Below are positions 17,740 to 26,816 of a stretch of DNA of 64,000 bases, piece by piece. How positions within the stretch are numbered: the stretch's first letter is position 1; the number at the start of each line of letters is the position of its first letter. The stretch lies in NCBI RefSeq assembly GCF_014205135.1, contig NZ_JACHMY010000001.1, positions 1,674,001 to 1,738,000 on the forward strand, given 5' to 3'. Position numbers and translations under genes: made by a program. The stretch comes from Kribbella italica. GTDB taxonomy: Bacteria; Actinomycetota; Actinomycetes; Propionibacteriales; Kribbellaceae. The notes under the pieces were generated by a model. It worked only from the letters and a program-made list of their open reading frames with translations, was not told the DNA's origin and searched no databases.

Positions 17740-19074
17740 ATGACCTCGCTGGACCTTGCCATCCAGGCCCGCAGGGTGGTCACGCCCGCGGGGGAGCGGC
17801 CGCTGGCCGTCGGCGTCGCGGGCGGCCGGATCGCGGTCGTCGCGCCGTACGGGACTCTCACCGCCGCTCGCCAGGTCGAGCTGGACGACGACGAGGTGCT
17901 GATGCCCGGCGTCGTCGACTCCCACGTGCACGTCAACGATCCCGGCCGGACCGAGTGGGAAGGCTTCACCAGCGCGACCAAGGCGGCCGCGGCGGGAGGC
18001 GTGACGACGATCGTCGACATGCCGCTCAACAGCATCCCGCCGACCTGCGACGTCCCGGCGCTGGACCTGAAGCGGAAGACGGCCGAGCGGCAGGCGTACG
18101 TCGACGTCGGGTTCTGGGGCGGCGCGATCCCCGGCAACCTCGCCGACCTGCGTCCGCTCCACGAGGCCGGGGTGTTCGGGTTCAAGTGTTTCCTGCTGCA
18201 CTCGGGCGTCGACGAGTTCCCGCCGCTCGACGCCGCCGAGCTGGAGGCGGCGATGCGCGAGCTCGCGACCTTCGACGGGCTGCTGATCGTCCACGCCGAG
18301 GACGCGCACCTGATCGAGACGGCGCCCAGCGGACCGCAGTACGACGGCTTCCTGCACTCGCGTCCGCGCGCGGCCGAGAACGAGGCAGTCGCCCAAGTGA
18401 TCGGCCTCGCTCGGCGTACCGGCTGCCGGGTCCACATCCTGCACGTCTCCAGCGCCGAGGTCCTGCCGCTGCTCGCCGAAGCCAAGAGCGACGGCGTCAG
18501 GATCACCGCGGAGACCTGCCCGCACTACCTGACCTTCTCCTCGGAGGAGATCCCGCCCGGCGCCACGCCGTACAAGTGCTGCCCGCCGATCCGCGAGGCC
18601 GCCAACCGCGAGCTGCTCTGGCAGGGCCTGCGCGACGGCCTGATCGACCTGGTCGTCTCGGACCACTCGCCGTCGACGATCGACCTCAAGCACCTCGACA
18701 CCGGCGACTTCGGGACCGCCTGGGGCGGCATCGCCTCGCTCCAGGTCGCGCTCCCGGCGGTCTGGACGCAGGCGCGGCGCCGAGGCTTTACTCTCACCGA
18801 CGTCGCCCGCTGGATGAGCCAGGCGCCCGCCGCCCAGGCGGGCCTCGCGCGGAAGGGCCGGATTGAGCCCGGGTACGACGCGGACTTCTGCGTCTTCGCG
18901 CCCGACGATGCGTTCGTCGTCGACGCGAACACCCTGCAGCACAAGAACGCCGTCACCCCGTACGCCGGATGGCCGCTCGCCGGCGTCGTCCGCCGGACCT
19001 GGTTGCGCGGCGCACCCATCGACATCGACGCCGGCCCCAGCGGCCGGCTGCTGAACAGAGGAGACGAACAATGA
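17740..19074 (+). CDS. allB: Allantoinase
   Basis: A 444-residue dihydroorotase-like amidohydrolase opening allantoin to allantoate. Metal ligands appear in [17 protein letters not shown] (near 60), the carboxylated Lys in [10 protein letters not shown] (near 150), HAED (near 187), HILHVSSAE (near 240) and VSDHSPS (near 310). ATG 17740 has GAGAGGGG six bases upstream; an upstream in-frame ATG would overlap glxK and lacks family similarity. Its stop overlaps the next start by 4 nt. Confidence 0.95.
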   Translation: MTSLDLAIQARRVVTPAGERPLAVGVAGGRIAVVAPYGTLTAARQVELDDDEVLMPGVVDSHVHVNDPGRTEWEGFTSATKAAAAGGVTTIVDMPLNSIPPTCDVPALDLKRKTAERQAYVDVGFWGGAIPGNLADLRPLHEAGVFGFKCFLLHSGVDEFPPLDAAELEAAMRELATFDGLLIVHAEDAHLIETAPSGPQYDGFLHSRPRAAENEAVAQVIGLARRTGCRVHILHVSSAEVLPLLAEAKSDGVRITAETCPHYLTFSSEEIPPGATPYKCCPPIREAANRELLWQGLRDGLIDLVVSDHSPSTIDLKHLDTGDFGTAWGGIASLQVALPAVWTQARRRGFTLTDVARWMSQAPAAQAGLARKGRIEPGYDADFCVFAPDDAFVVDANTLQHKNAVTPYAGWPLAGVVRRTWLRGAPIDIDAGPSGRLLNRGDEQ

Positions 19075-19901
19075 ACCCGCGCTACTACTCGCCGGCCGGC
19101 GGACACCCCGCGCAGACCGAGCTGACCACCGACCGCGCGGTCTTCACCGAGGCGTACGCCGTCCTGCCGCGCGGCACGATGCGCGACATCGTCACCAGCC
19201 GGCTCCCGTTCTGGGACAACACGAGACTGTGGGTTCTGGCGCGACCGTTGTCGGGGTTCGCCGAGACGTTCTCGCAGTACATCGTCGAGGTCGCACCCGG
19301 CGGCGGCAGCGACCGTCCCGAGACCGATCCCGGCGCCGAGGCCGTCATCTTCGTTGTCGAGGGCAACGTTGTCCTGACCGCCGAGGGGGAGAAGCACGAG
19401 CTGGCGCCCGGCGGGTACGCGTTCCTTCCGCCGGGCACGGACTGGACGCTGCGCAACACCAGCGATCAGGTCTCCCGGTTTCACCTGCTGCGTAAGGCGT
19501 ACGAGCAGATCGACGGGATCGACGTACCGCCGGTGTTCGTCACGAACGAGGTCGAGGTCGAGGGCATCGAGATGCCCGGCACCGAGGGCCGCTGGAAGAC
19601 CCAGCGCTTCGTCGACCCGCTCGACGTCCGCCACGACATGCACGTCAACCTCGTCACCTTCGAACCCGGCGGCGTGATCCCGTTCCCCGAGACCCACGTG
19701 ATGGAACACGGCATCTACGTGCTCGAAGGCAAGGCCGTCTACCTGCTCAACAAGGACTGGGTCGAGGTCCAGGAAGGCGACTTCCTCTGGCTCCGGGCCT
19801 TCTGCCCCCAAGCCTGCTACGCCGGCGGCCCGACCCGCTTCCGCTACCTGATCTACAAGGACGTCAACCGCCACCCGCAGCTGCCGCGCCACTTCGCCTG
19901 A
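19071..19901 (+). CDS. allE: (S)-Ureidoglycine aminohydrolase
   Basis: A 276-residue bicupin that releases ammonia from (S)-ureidoglycine to give (S)-ureidoglycolate. Two cupin barrels are visible: [17 protein letters not shown] (about 80-100) and [18 protein letters not shown] (about 210-230), the latter with the His/Glu Mn ligands. It implies that allantoate is handled by an amidohydrolase (AllC type), not seen here. Start chosen from ATGA overlap with allB and GGAG upstream. It converges on the next gene 12 nt away. Confidence 0.9.
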   Translation: MNPRYYSPAGGHPAQTELTTDRAVFTEAYAVLPRGTMRDIVTSRLPFWDNTRLWVLARPLSGFAETFSQYIVEVAPGGGSDRPETDPGAEAVIFVVEGNVVLTAEGEKHELAPGGYAFLPPGTDWTLRNTSDQVSRFHLLRKAYEQIDGIDVPPVFVTNEVEVEGIEMPGTEGRWKTQRFVDPLDVRHDMHVNLVTFEPGGVIPFPETHVMEHGIYVLEGKAVYLLNKDWVEVQEGDFLWLRAFCPQACYAGGPTRFRYLIYKDVNRHPQLPRHFA

Positions 19902-19913
19902 CGGCAGCCCTCG

Positions 19914-20585
19914 CTAGCGCCGGCCTCCCGGCCACGGCTCGGGCCGATCCTCACCCCACGCGTCGGGCGGCGTCCCCGCCCGGCGCAGGGCCAAGTCGTC
20001 GACCAATGCCTGCAGGCCGATCTCGCGGCGCTCCGCGTCGATCGCTGCGGCCTCCAGGTCGGGCCGGAGTACCAGCTCGTCGTTGTCGGTCACGAACGCC
20101 GTGGCGAAGGCGGCGTACACAGGCTTCTCACCGGCCCGCTGCCGGAGGTTGTCCGCCACGTGCGCGAGGTGCCGGGGATGGGACTCACCGGTGTCGACCG
20201 AGGCCCGAAGCAACGGGAGGCAGCTGGCCTGGAATCGCAGGTTCTCCGGGGTGCCGATGGAGGGCACGCCGGATCCCGCGTGCTGAAGGAGCAGCCAGGC
20301 GGCGTCGACGCCGTCCTCACCGACGAGGGACTTGCCGGGCCAGCCCCGCGTCTCCACGACGCCTCGCAGCCACTGGACGTTGTCGTGGACTACCTCCAGG
20401 ACCCGGCGTACTGGCGTTGGTGCGCTGCCTGCAGGCGTCCATTCCAGCAGCACGTACGGCCACGGGGTCTCCGAGCGCGCCTCGAAGGTCGTCCGCCAGT
20501 TGTCTGCTGCCGCGAGAAACGCCGCGACAGCGGTCGAGTCGGCGTCGGCGCGGGCCAGCAGCTCCGCACGCAGCGTGTCGTCCAT
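19914..20585 (-). CDS. DUF6624-like protein of unknown function
   Basis: A 223-residue soluble protein with an N-terminal LRAELLARADAD and central GWPGKSLVGEDGVDAAWLLLQHAG, the block that recurs in DUF6624-type proteins; this assignment is from memory of the motif. A later stretch (KPVYAAFATAFV, RREIGLQALVDDL) also fits. No catalytic residues can be named. A TAGGCT box six bases before the ATG makes it probably leaderless and independent of the purine genes. Confidence 0.7.
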   Translation of the reverse strand: MDDTLRAELLARADADSTAVAAFLAAADNWRTTFEARSETPWPYVLLEWTPAGSAPTPVRRVLEVVHDNVQWLRGVVETRGWPGKSLVGEDGVDAAWLLLQHAGSGVPSIGTPENLRFQASCLPLLRASVDTGESHPRHLAHVADNLRQRAGEKPVYAAFATAFVTDNDELVLRPDLEAAAIDAERREIGLQALVDDLALRRAGTPPDAWGEDRPEPWPGGRR

Positions 20586-20591
20586 CGCGGC

Positions 20592-20597
20592 AGCCTA
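20592..20597 (-). promoter_or_regulatory. -10 box of the DUF6624 gene
   Basis: TAGGCT (TANNNT) exactly six bases before the ATG at 20585; predicts transcription starting at the start codon. Confidence 0.55.
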
Positions 20598-20643
20598 CTG
20601 CTGGACCTGGCCGCCCGTGACGGGCTGTCGGCTGGCTGGCGTT

Positions 20644-20649
20644 TAAGGT
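20644..20649 (+). promoter_or_regulatory. -10 box of the AAA ATPase gene
   Basis: TAAGGT ends six bases before the GTG at 20656, which makes 20656 rather than 20650 the likely leaderless start. Confidence 0.5.
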
Positions 20650-20655
20650 GTGCCT

Positions 20656-22722
20656 GTGCCTGATCACTCTCGGAGACCGCGTGTGCTCGACGTCCTCGGT
20701 GTCGAGGGGGCGTGGGAGGTGCCGGACGCGTGGGTGGACGGTGTCCGGGGGCGGCTTCGCGGGTGGGCGGACGAGGCTGACGCCTTGCGGCCGGGGGTGT
20801 TTCCGGAGTTCATCGACGGTACGCCGGCCGCGGTGTGGTTCGCGCACCAGATCGCGCCGCTCCTGGCGGGATGGGTTCCGGTACTGCGCGGCGAGTACGC
20901 CGATCTCGGCGCCGTCCTGACACGGGAGTTCTACCGACCACTGGTGCGGATCGGCGGCGACGGGTACGTCGTGCGCGTCGGCGCGACCGACTGGCCGTTG
21001 CAGGTCGTGTCGGGGGCTCGCGGGTTCCCCGAGGAGACGCGCGTGCAGGCGCTGCGGCTGTCGCGGGACGTGGTGAGCCTGTTCGTGGACGCGCCGCCGA
21101 TGGCGGCGCGCGCGAAGGCGTTGACGGCCGCGTTCGACCGGGTGCTCGGGGACCGCGAGGCGACCCGGATGCACGCGGCGGCGGACTACGAGACGATCGC
21201 CCAGTTCTGGCGGACCGCCGTACTGAGTGACGCGGAGCGGGCGCTGCTGCCCGAGCTGGGTGGCCCGGCGGCGGCGTTGCAGTACTCGCTCGACACGCTG
21301 CGTGACGTCCACGGGAAGCTGACGGCGGTGGTCGCGGACGACGAGACGCGGGAGTTCGCGCAGTTGCTGGCGCGGATGATCCGGGCGATCGGGCTGCGGG
21401 GTCAGCCGGCGGCGGTCGGGCAGGTCCTCGGGGTCGCCGGGTGGGACGTCGAGTACGCGATCGCCGACCTGGAGAAGAGCTTCGAGCCGCGGCGCTGGCC
21501 GGCGCGGAACACGGCGTGGCTCGCGCGGGCGGTTGCCGAGGACCAGGAGGTCCTGGCGCGGGCGTGGGCGGCCGCGGCGACGCGGGTGTCGGTGCACCTG
21601 GCCGGCGTACTGGAGCGTGGGGCGTGGCCGGAGCCGGAGGTACCGGATCTGGGCGCGTTCTTCCGGCTGCTGGAGCGGCCGGCGGTGGTGGACGACTCGA
21701 TCAAGCTGGTCTGGGGCGAGAAGAAGACGGCGGCGAAGGAGCCCGAGCCGGCCGTCGTACCTAAGGCGGAGCCCAAGCCGGCACGCAAGGTCCAGGCGCC
21801 GAAAGCACAGGAGCCGAAGCCCGACAAGCCCCGCAGCGACGAGCTGATCCTCCCTGAGCCGCTCCCCGCCAACGCCGACGCCATGGCCGAGCTCGAGGCG
21901 CTCGTCGGGCTGGAGTCGGTCAAGGACTCCGTCCGCCGGATGGTCGCCGAGATCAAGACCAACCTGCGCCGCCAGGAGTTCGGCCTGCCCGCGCAGGAGC
22001 GCGCTCGCCACATGGTGTTCGTCGGCAAGCCCGGTACGGCGAAGACGACGATCGCCCGGCTGCTGGCCCGCATCTACAAGGAGCTCGGCGTACTCGAGAG
22101 CGGGCACGTCGTCGAGGTCGACCGCTCCGACCTCGTCGGCCCGACCGTCGGTACGACGGCCCCGATGACGGCGGGCAAGTTCCGCGAGGCGCTCGGTGGC
22201 GTGCTGTTCGTCGACGAGGCGTACACGCTGGTCCCCGAGGGGCAGCCGGGCGACTTCGGGCTCGAGGCCGTCGCCACGATCCTGAAGATGATGGAGGACC
22301 ACCGCGACAAGTGCGTGGTGATCGTCGCCGGGTACCACCGCGAGATGCAGCGCTTCATGGAGTCGAACACCGGCCTGCAGTCGCGGTTCCCGAAGCTGCT
22401 GTCGTTCAGCGAGTACGACACCAACCAGCTGGTCGCGATCTTCGAGCTGCAGGCCCGCCAGCAGGGCATGGCCTACACGCGGGAGGTCCTGGACCGGGTC
22501 CGCAAGGTCGTCCCGCCCGCGCCGCGAGGCCACAACTTCGGCAACGGCCGCTTCATCCGCAACCTGCTCGAGGAAGCGATCTCCAACCAGGCCACCCGCC
22601 TGGCCCGCCGCGACCCCGACACGCTGACCGAGCGGGACCTGCGCGAGCTCCTGCCGGAGGACGTCAAGCCGGCCGCGTCGATGCGCGCCGAGGACTACCT
22701 CCTGCAGAAGCCCGGCACCTAG
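20656..22722 (+). CDS. AAA ATPase, CbbX/SpoVK type
   Basis: A 688-residue protein. The first 390 residues are helical with no recognised domain, followed by a Lys/Pro/Glu-rich linker (about 355-400). The C-terminal AAA module has Walker A GKPGTAKTT (near 458), Walker B VLFVDEAY (near 517) and an arginine-finger segment NTGLQSRF (near 576). The AAA part resembles CbbX and the EccA-type ATPases of ESX systems. No ESX or Rubisco genes are nearby, so its substrate is unknown. GTG 20656 is favoured by the -10 box; GTG 20650 is possible. Confidence 0.8.
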   Translation: MPDHSRRPRVLDVLGVEGAWEVPDAWVDGVRGRLRGWADEADALRPGVFPEFIDGTPAAVWFAHQIAPLLAGWVPVLRGEYADLGAVLTREFYRPLVRIGGDGYVVRVGATDWPLQVVSGARGFPEETRVQALRLSRDVVSLFVDAPPMAARAKALTAAFDRVLGDREATRMHAAADYETIAQFWRTAVLSDAERALLPELGGPAAALQYSLDTLRDVHGKLTAVVADDETREFAQLLARMIRAIGLRGQPAAVGQVLGVAGWDVEYAIADLEKSFEPRRWPARNTAWLARAVAEDQEVLARAWAAAATRVSVHLAGVLERGAWPEPEVPDLGAFFRLLERPAVVDDSIKLVWGEKKTAAKEPEPAVVPKAEPKPARKVQAPKAQEPKPDKPRSDELILPEPLPANADAMAELEALVGLESVKDSVRRMVAEIKTNLRRQEFGLPAQERARHMVFVGKPGTAKTTIARLLARIYKELGVLESGHVVEVDRSDLVGPTVGTTAPMTAGKFREALGGVLFVDEAYTLVPEGQPGDFGLEAVATILKMMEDHRDKCVVIVAGYHREMQRFMESNTGLQSRFPKLLSFSEYDTNQLVAIFELQARQQGMAYTREVLDRVRKVVPPAPRGHNFGNGRFIRNLLEEAISNQATRLARRDPDTLTERDLRELLPEDVKPAASMRAEDYLLQKPGT

Positions 22723-23696
22723 AGGACGCGTTCGCCCTCGCGCACCGGGCCCGGGGGAGTGCCCTTGCCGAAGGGTTCACCGCCGAGCGCCTCGCGGCCG
22801 TGCGGCATCTGCCAGTTGACCAGCTCGGGGCCCTTCGGGACGAGCTGGGTCGGGTTGATGCCCGTGTGCACGAGGTAGTAGTGCTGCTTGATCTGCTCGA
22901 AGTCGATCGTGTCGCCGAAGCCCGGCGTCTGGAAGAGATCGCGCGCGTAGGCCCACAGCACCGGCAGCTCGCTGAGCTTGTTGCGGTTGCACTTGAAGTG
23001 ACCGTGGTAGACCGGGTCGAAGCGGACCAGCGTCGTGAACAGCCGGACGTCGGCCTCGGTGATCGCGTCGCCGACCAGGTAGCGACGATCGATCAGCCGG
23101 TCCGACAACCAGTCAAGGGCCGCGAACAGCTTGTCGTACGCCGCCTCGTACGACGCCTGCGAACCGGCGAAACCGCACTGGTACACGGCGTTGTTGACGT
23201 CGGTGTAGATGCGCTCGGCAACTTCGTCGATCTCGTCCCGCAAGGCCTCGGGGTACAGGTCGGGCGCGCCCTCGCGGTGGTACGCCGTCCACTCGGTCGA
23301 CAGATCGAGCGTCATCGGCGCGAAGTCGTTGGTGACCACGGCCCCGGTCGTCTCGTCCACGATCGCGGGCACCGTGATGCCCTTCGGGTAGTGCGGGTCG
23401 CGCCGGAAGTACGCGTCCTGCAGCCGCGGGATCTTCAGCACCGGGTCGACCCCGCCGGGATCGAGGTCGAACGTCCAGCTGCGCTCGTCGTGCGTCGGGC
23501 CGCAGAACCCGATCGACAGCACGTCCTCGAGCCCGAGCAGCCGCCGGACGATGATCGCGCGGTTCGCCCACGGGCAGGCACGCGCGACCACGAGCCGGTA
23601 GCGTCCCGGCTCGACCGGGAAGCCGTCGCGGCCGTCCGCGGTGATCCGGGTGGCGATGTAGTCGGTGTCACGGTCGAACTCGTCGTTGGAGGGCAC
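22719..23696 (-). CDS. Xi-class glutathione transferase-like (ECM4/YqjG family)
   Basis: A 325-residue thioredoxin-fold protein with the ACPWANR active-site motif (Cys near 40) and the long C-terminal helical domain of glutathionyl-hydroquinone reductases (FDPVYHGHFKCNRN near 228). The family removes glutathione from quinol conjugates, but actinobacteria generally use mycothiol, so the thiol partner here is uncertain. TAACTT six bases before the GTG start indicates a leaderless transcript. It overlaps the end of the AAA ATPase gene on the other strand by 4 nt. Confidence 0.85.
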   Translation of the reverse strand: MPSNDEFDRDTDYIATRITADGRDGFPVEPGRYRLVVARACPWANRAIIVRRLLGLEDVLSIGFCGPTHDERSWTFDLDPGGVDPVLKIPRLQDAYFRRDPHYPKGITVPAIVDETTGAVVTNDFAPMTLDLSTEWTAYHREGAPDLYPEALRDEIDEVAERIYTDVNNAVYQCGFAGSQASYEAAYDKLFAALDWLSDRLIDRRYLVGDAITEADVRLFTTLVRFDPVYHGHFKCNRNKLSELPVLWAYARDLFQTPGFGDTIDFEQIKQHYYLVHTGINPTQLVPKGPELVNWQMPHGREALGGEPFGKGTPPGPVREGERVL

Positions 23697-23702
23697 CTGT
23701 CC

Positions 23703-23708
23703 AAGTTA
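23703..23708 (-). promoter_or_regulatory. -10 box of the Xi-class GST gene
   Basis: TAACTT exactly six bases before the GTG at 23696. Confidence 0.5.
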
Positions 23709-23732
23709 CCCACCAACGACGAGTTCATTCGG

Positions 23733-25946
23733 TCACGCTGTGAGGCGCAGGTAGTCCACGTTGAAACCGCCGCTCTCGCAGTACACCGTCAGGTCCTGCT
23801 CACCCGCCGGCAGTGTGATCTGCGCGGTGACGGACTGGTACGTCGCCCAGCCGCCGGTGTCCGGGATCGACAGCTTGGCGAGCACCGCACCGGACGCGTC
23901 CCGCAAGGACACGGCGTCCGGCGCGACGGCTCCGGTCCCGTTCGCCGCCCGGAACTCGACCTGGTACGTCGCCGCCTGCGCCACGTCGAGCCGGTAGCGC
24001 AGCCAGTTCCCGGCCGCCGTCCAGCCGACGTTCTTGCCGCCGCTGGCCGACGGGTTGGTCTCGACGAAGTTCGCGCCGCCGTCGGTCCAGCCCTGCTGGG
24101 CGACGTACGCCTCGGCCTCGACCTTCTCGCCGATCGGTGTGCCCTTGGCGTTGACGGTGATGCGCAGCGTCACTTCGTCGTACGCCGCGCCGTCGGTCAC
24201 CCGGATCTTGACGTCCTGCTTCCCGGCCGTTGCCGGACGCAACGTCACCAGACCACTGCGCGCGTCGAGGCTGACCCCGGCCGGGAGATCCTTGGCGTAG
24301 AAGGCGAGCCGGTCGCGGTCCCGGTCGGTCGCGGACAGCTGGACCTGCGTGGTGGCGTACTGGTCGGCGACGACCTCCGGTACGTCCTTCAGCACGGGCG
24401 CGCGGTTGTGGTGCTCCGAGGGCACGTCGCCCTTCCACCGGTACGTCGCGAACGAGTTCGCGGGAACCGTCGTCGTGAACGACTTCCCGGCGAGCACGAC
24501 CCGCACGGTCGTCGGCGTCGGGTTCGAGTTGCCCAGGATCGCGACGAAGTCGTCGCCGCGGTCCCGGTAGACGACGTTGCTGACCCCGTTGCTGGTGGCA
24601 CTGGACTCGACCCGCGTGTGCTCCGGCCCGAGGTACCTGGCGAACTGGCCCATCGCGTAGAGCTCGTCCCGCACGGTGAAGGTGCGCGCCGTGGTGTCGA
24701 CCTTGACCAGGCGGTTCGGCCACTTGGTCGTCCGGCCGACCTCCTCCCAGTCGATGTCGTTGTCCCGGGCCGACGTCCAGTGCAGCGTGCCGCCGTCCTG
24801 GTCGGTGGTCTGCGCCCACATCACGTACGACGACGCGTCCAGCCGGAAGTAGTTCAGGATCGTGGCCGGGTTCAGGTCGCTGGTCTCGGTCATGTGCACC
24901 GGCTTGCCGGTCTGCTCGTACGCGTCGCGCATCACCGTGGGATCACCCCAGTACGGGTGGAACGCGATCGCGTCACTGGCCTTGCGTGTCGCCGGGTCGT
25001 CGAAGATCCGGTGGTAGTTCTTGGTCTCGGTGCTGTTCGGGTCGCGCCAGTCGTAGAAGTTGAAGTCGTGCACGTACAGCTCGGTGCGCAGCCCGGCGCG
25101 CCGGACCTCGCGCTTGATCGCGACCGCGAGCTTCTGCTGCTGCTCGACGCTGATGTCCATCGCGGGGTAGACCACGTCGATACCCGGCTCGTTCAGCAGG
25201 GTCAGCGCGTCGACCTTCACGCCGTACCGGGCGTACGCCTGGAGGTACTTGACGTAGTACTGGGCGAAGACGTCGATGCAGTCGTCGCGCAGCTTGCCGA
25301 CCTGGTGGTACGACGTCGTGCTGCCCGGGTTGAGCGCTACCTCGCCGGTGAACCGGTTGTTGGTCTTCATCCAGGCCGGAGCGCTCCAGGCCGAGGCGAA
25401 GAACGTCGCCCGCGGGTTGTAGCGCTGGATCAGCTTGATCGTGTCGATGATGTGCGCGTCGACGTCGCGCTTGATCGAGAAGTGCTTCAGGCCGAAGTCC
25501 TCGCTGACACCGGCCGGGAGCTCGTTGTACGACCAGAACGGCAGGTGCTCGATCAGGTCGGGGCTGCCGATGGTCAACCGGAACCGGTCGAAGCCGGCGC
25601 CCTTCCTCGGGTCGACCAGCAGGCGGATCGCGCGGTCGCGTTCGGCCGGGGTCAGCTTCCACAGGTTCGAGACGCTGGTCTCGTCGAGCGAGAAGCCGAT
25701 GCCGGTGTACTTCTGCCGCAGCGTGCTCGGGTCGACGACCACGGTCGCGTCGGCGGCACCGCCGTCGTCGCGCGTCACGTGCGTGGTGGGCAGGGGCTGC
25801 CAGGCCTGGTCGGCACCGCTGGAGTAGGTGCCGGTGACGGCGGCACCACGGTCGGGCCGGCCGGCGGTGGCCGGCAGCCCAGCGGCGGCCAGCACACTGC
25901 CGGCGGCCAGCGCGACGACAACGGCCGCGGAGAGGGAACGCCTCAC
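23733..25946 (-). CDS. Secreted GH30-family glycoside hydrolase with CBM
   Basis: A 737-residue exported enzyme. Signal peptide: RRSLS, then a hydrophobic stretch ending near AGLPATA (about residue 29). The catalytic barrel (about 60-500) has GIGFSLDETS at the start, the acid/base Glu in LLNEPG (near 250) and the nucleophile Glu in HMTETSD (near 353), as in GH30. A putative Ig-like domain (about 505-600) and a C-terminal CBM6/CBM35-type module (about 605-737, EAEAYV to NVDYLRL) follow. The target glycan cannot be read from the sequence. The GTG start has GGAGG four bases upstream; a cre-like operator lies just before it. Confidence 0.88.
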   Translation of the reverse strand: MRRSLSAAVVVALAAGSVLAAAGLPATAGRPDRGAAVTGTYSSGADQAWQPLPTTHVTRDDGGAADATVVVDPSTLRQKYTGIGFSLDETSVSNLWKLTPAERDRAIRLLVDPRKGAGFDRFRLTIGSPDLIEHLPFWSYNELPAGVSEDFGLKHFSIKRDVDAHIIDTIKLIQRYNPRATFFASAWSAPAWMKTNNRFTGEVALNPGSTTSYHQVGKLRDDCIDVFAQYYVKYLQAYARYGVKVDALTLLNEPGIDVVYPAMDISVEQQQKLAVAIKREVRRAGLRTELYVHDFNFYDWRDPNSTETKNYHRIFDDPATRKASDAIAFHPYWGDPTVMRDAYEQTGKPVHMTETSDLNPATILNYFRLDASSYVMWAQTTDQDGGTLHWTSARDNDIDWEEVGRTTKWPNRLVKVDTTARTFTVRDELYAMGQFARYLGPEHTRVESSATSNGVSNVVYRDRGDDFVAILGNSNPTPTTVRVVLAGKSFTTTVPANSFATYRWKGDVPSEHHNRAPVLKDVPEVVADQYATTQVQLSATDRDRDRLAFYAKDLPAGVSLDARSGLVTLRPATAGKQDVKIRVTDGAAYDEVTLRITVNAKGTPIGEKVEAEAYVAQQGWTDGGANFVETNPSASGGKNVGWTAAGNWLRYRLDVAQAATYQVEFRAANGTGAVAPDAVSLRDASGAVLAKLSIPDTGGWATYQSVTAQITLPAGEQDLTVYCESGGFNVDYLRLTA

Positions 25947-25967
25947 GAAACCTCCTGGAGCTGGGGC

Positions 25968-25993
25968 GGAAAGCGCTTGCATTCAGGACGCTA
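25968..25993 (-). promoter_or_regulatory. LacI/cre-like operator and -10 box of the GH30 gene
   Basis: On the minus strand, TAGCGT (25988-25993) is a -10 candidate. It is followed by ATGCAAGCGCTTTCC (25968-25982), a near palindrome around AAGCGCTT that fits LacI-family/cre operators. It would cover the transcription start, as expected for sugar-relieved repression of a secreted glycosidase. No LacI gene is in the window. Confidence 0.6.
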
Positions 25994-26086
25994 CCGGCGG
26001 CAGGCGCATTCCACATCCCCTCTGCGGTTCCGGAACTTCCCGGGCCGGGTGGCCGATCGAGGAAGCCGACCGTCCGGGACAGTGGT

Positions 26087-26092
26087 TATCGT
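26087..26092 (+). promoter_or_regulatory. -10 box of the pterin dehydratase-VOC gene
   Basis: TATCGT seven bases before the ATG at 26100; there is no good Shine-Dalgarno sequence, so a leaderless start is likely. Confidence 0.45.
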
Positions 26093-26099
26093 CGGGATC

Positions 26100-26816
26100 A
26101 TGGAGATGATGACGGGCGAGCAGATCGCCGCGGCGGAGCTGACCGACTGGCGCAAACTGGGGCAGGGCCTGCACGCCCGGTACGTGGTCGGCGACTTCGG
26201 GGCGGGAGCACGGTTCGTCGCCGCGATCGCGGAGGCCGGTACGGCGTACGGCCACCAGCCGCGAGTAACCCTGGGCGCCACGTTCGTCGACCTCAAACTG
26301 ATCAGCGAGGACGCGGTGTACGTCGTCGACGGCGTCGAGCACGTGGTCGACTACACGACCCGCAAGGACCTCGACCTCGCGCAACAGATCACCGGAATCG
26401 CGGCCGCGCAGGGGCTGAAGGCCGACGTCGCCGGGATCACCACCATCGAGCTGGCGCTCGACACCGCGAACGCGGCGAAGCTCGCGCCGATGTGGGCAGC
26501 GCTGCTCACCGGCGACACTGTCGCCGTCGGCCGGGGCACTGTCTCGTCCGACGTCCGGGACGCGACCGGGCGGGTGCCGATCCTGTGGTTCCAGGACACC
26601 GACGTGCACGAGACGCCGCGACAGCGCTTCCACCTCGACGTCTGGGTCGCCCCCGACTACGCCGAGCAGCGGATCGCCGCGGCCGTCGCTGCCGGCGGCG
26701 TCGTCGTCGACGACAGCGAAGCACCGTCGTACGTCGTACTGGCCGATGCCGACGGCAACAAAGCGTGCGTCTGCACCGACTCCCTGGGCATCGACACCTG
26801 GTCCGTGACCCGCTAG
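26100..26816 (+). CDS. Degenerate pterin dehydratase domain fused to a VOC domain
   Basis: A 238-residue protein. Residues 1-100 follow the 4a-hydroxytetrahydrobiopterin dehydratase fold (DW, then FVAAIAEAG, GHQPRV), and residues 110-238 a glyoxalase/VOC half (IELALD, PILWFQD, RFHLDVWV, VVLADADGN). The canonical His-His-Pro triplet is His-Gln-Pro and the later catalytic His is absent, so dehydratase activity is doubtful. ATGs at 26106 and 26109 are other possible starts. Its stop overlaps the opposing sigma factor stop by 4 nt. Confidence 0.75.
   Translation: MEMMTGEQIAAAELTDWRKLGQGLHARYVVGDFGAGARFVAAIAEAGTAYGHQPRVTLGATFVDLKLISEDAVYVVDGVEHVVDYTTRKDLDLAQQITGIAAAQGLKADVAGITTIELALDTANAAKLAPMWAALLTGDTVAVGRGTVSSDVRDATGRVPILWFQDTDVHETPRQRFHLDVWVAPDYAEQRIAAAVAAGGVVVDDSEAPSYVVLADADGNKACVCTDSLGIDTWSVTR

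Noticed and set aside
22311..26816. Very long open plus-strand frame (about 1500 codons)
   Set aside because: It runs antisense through the GST-like and GH30 genes and has no family similarity until the real pterin dehydratase-VOC gene at its end; GC-rich codon bias keeps antisense frames open.
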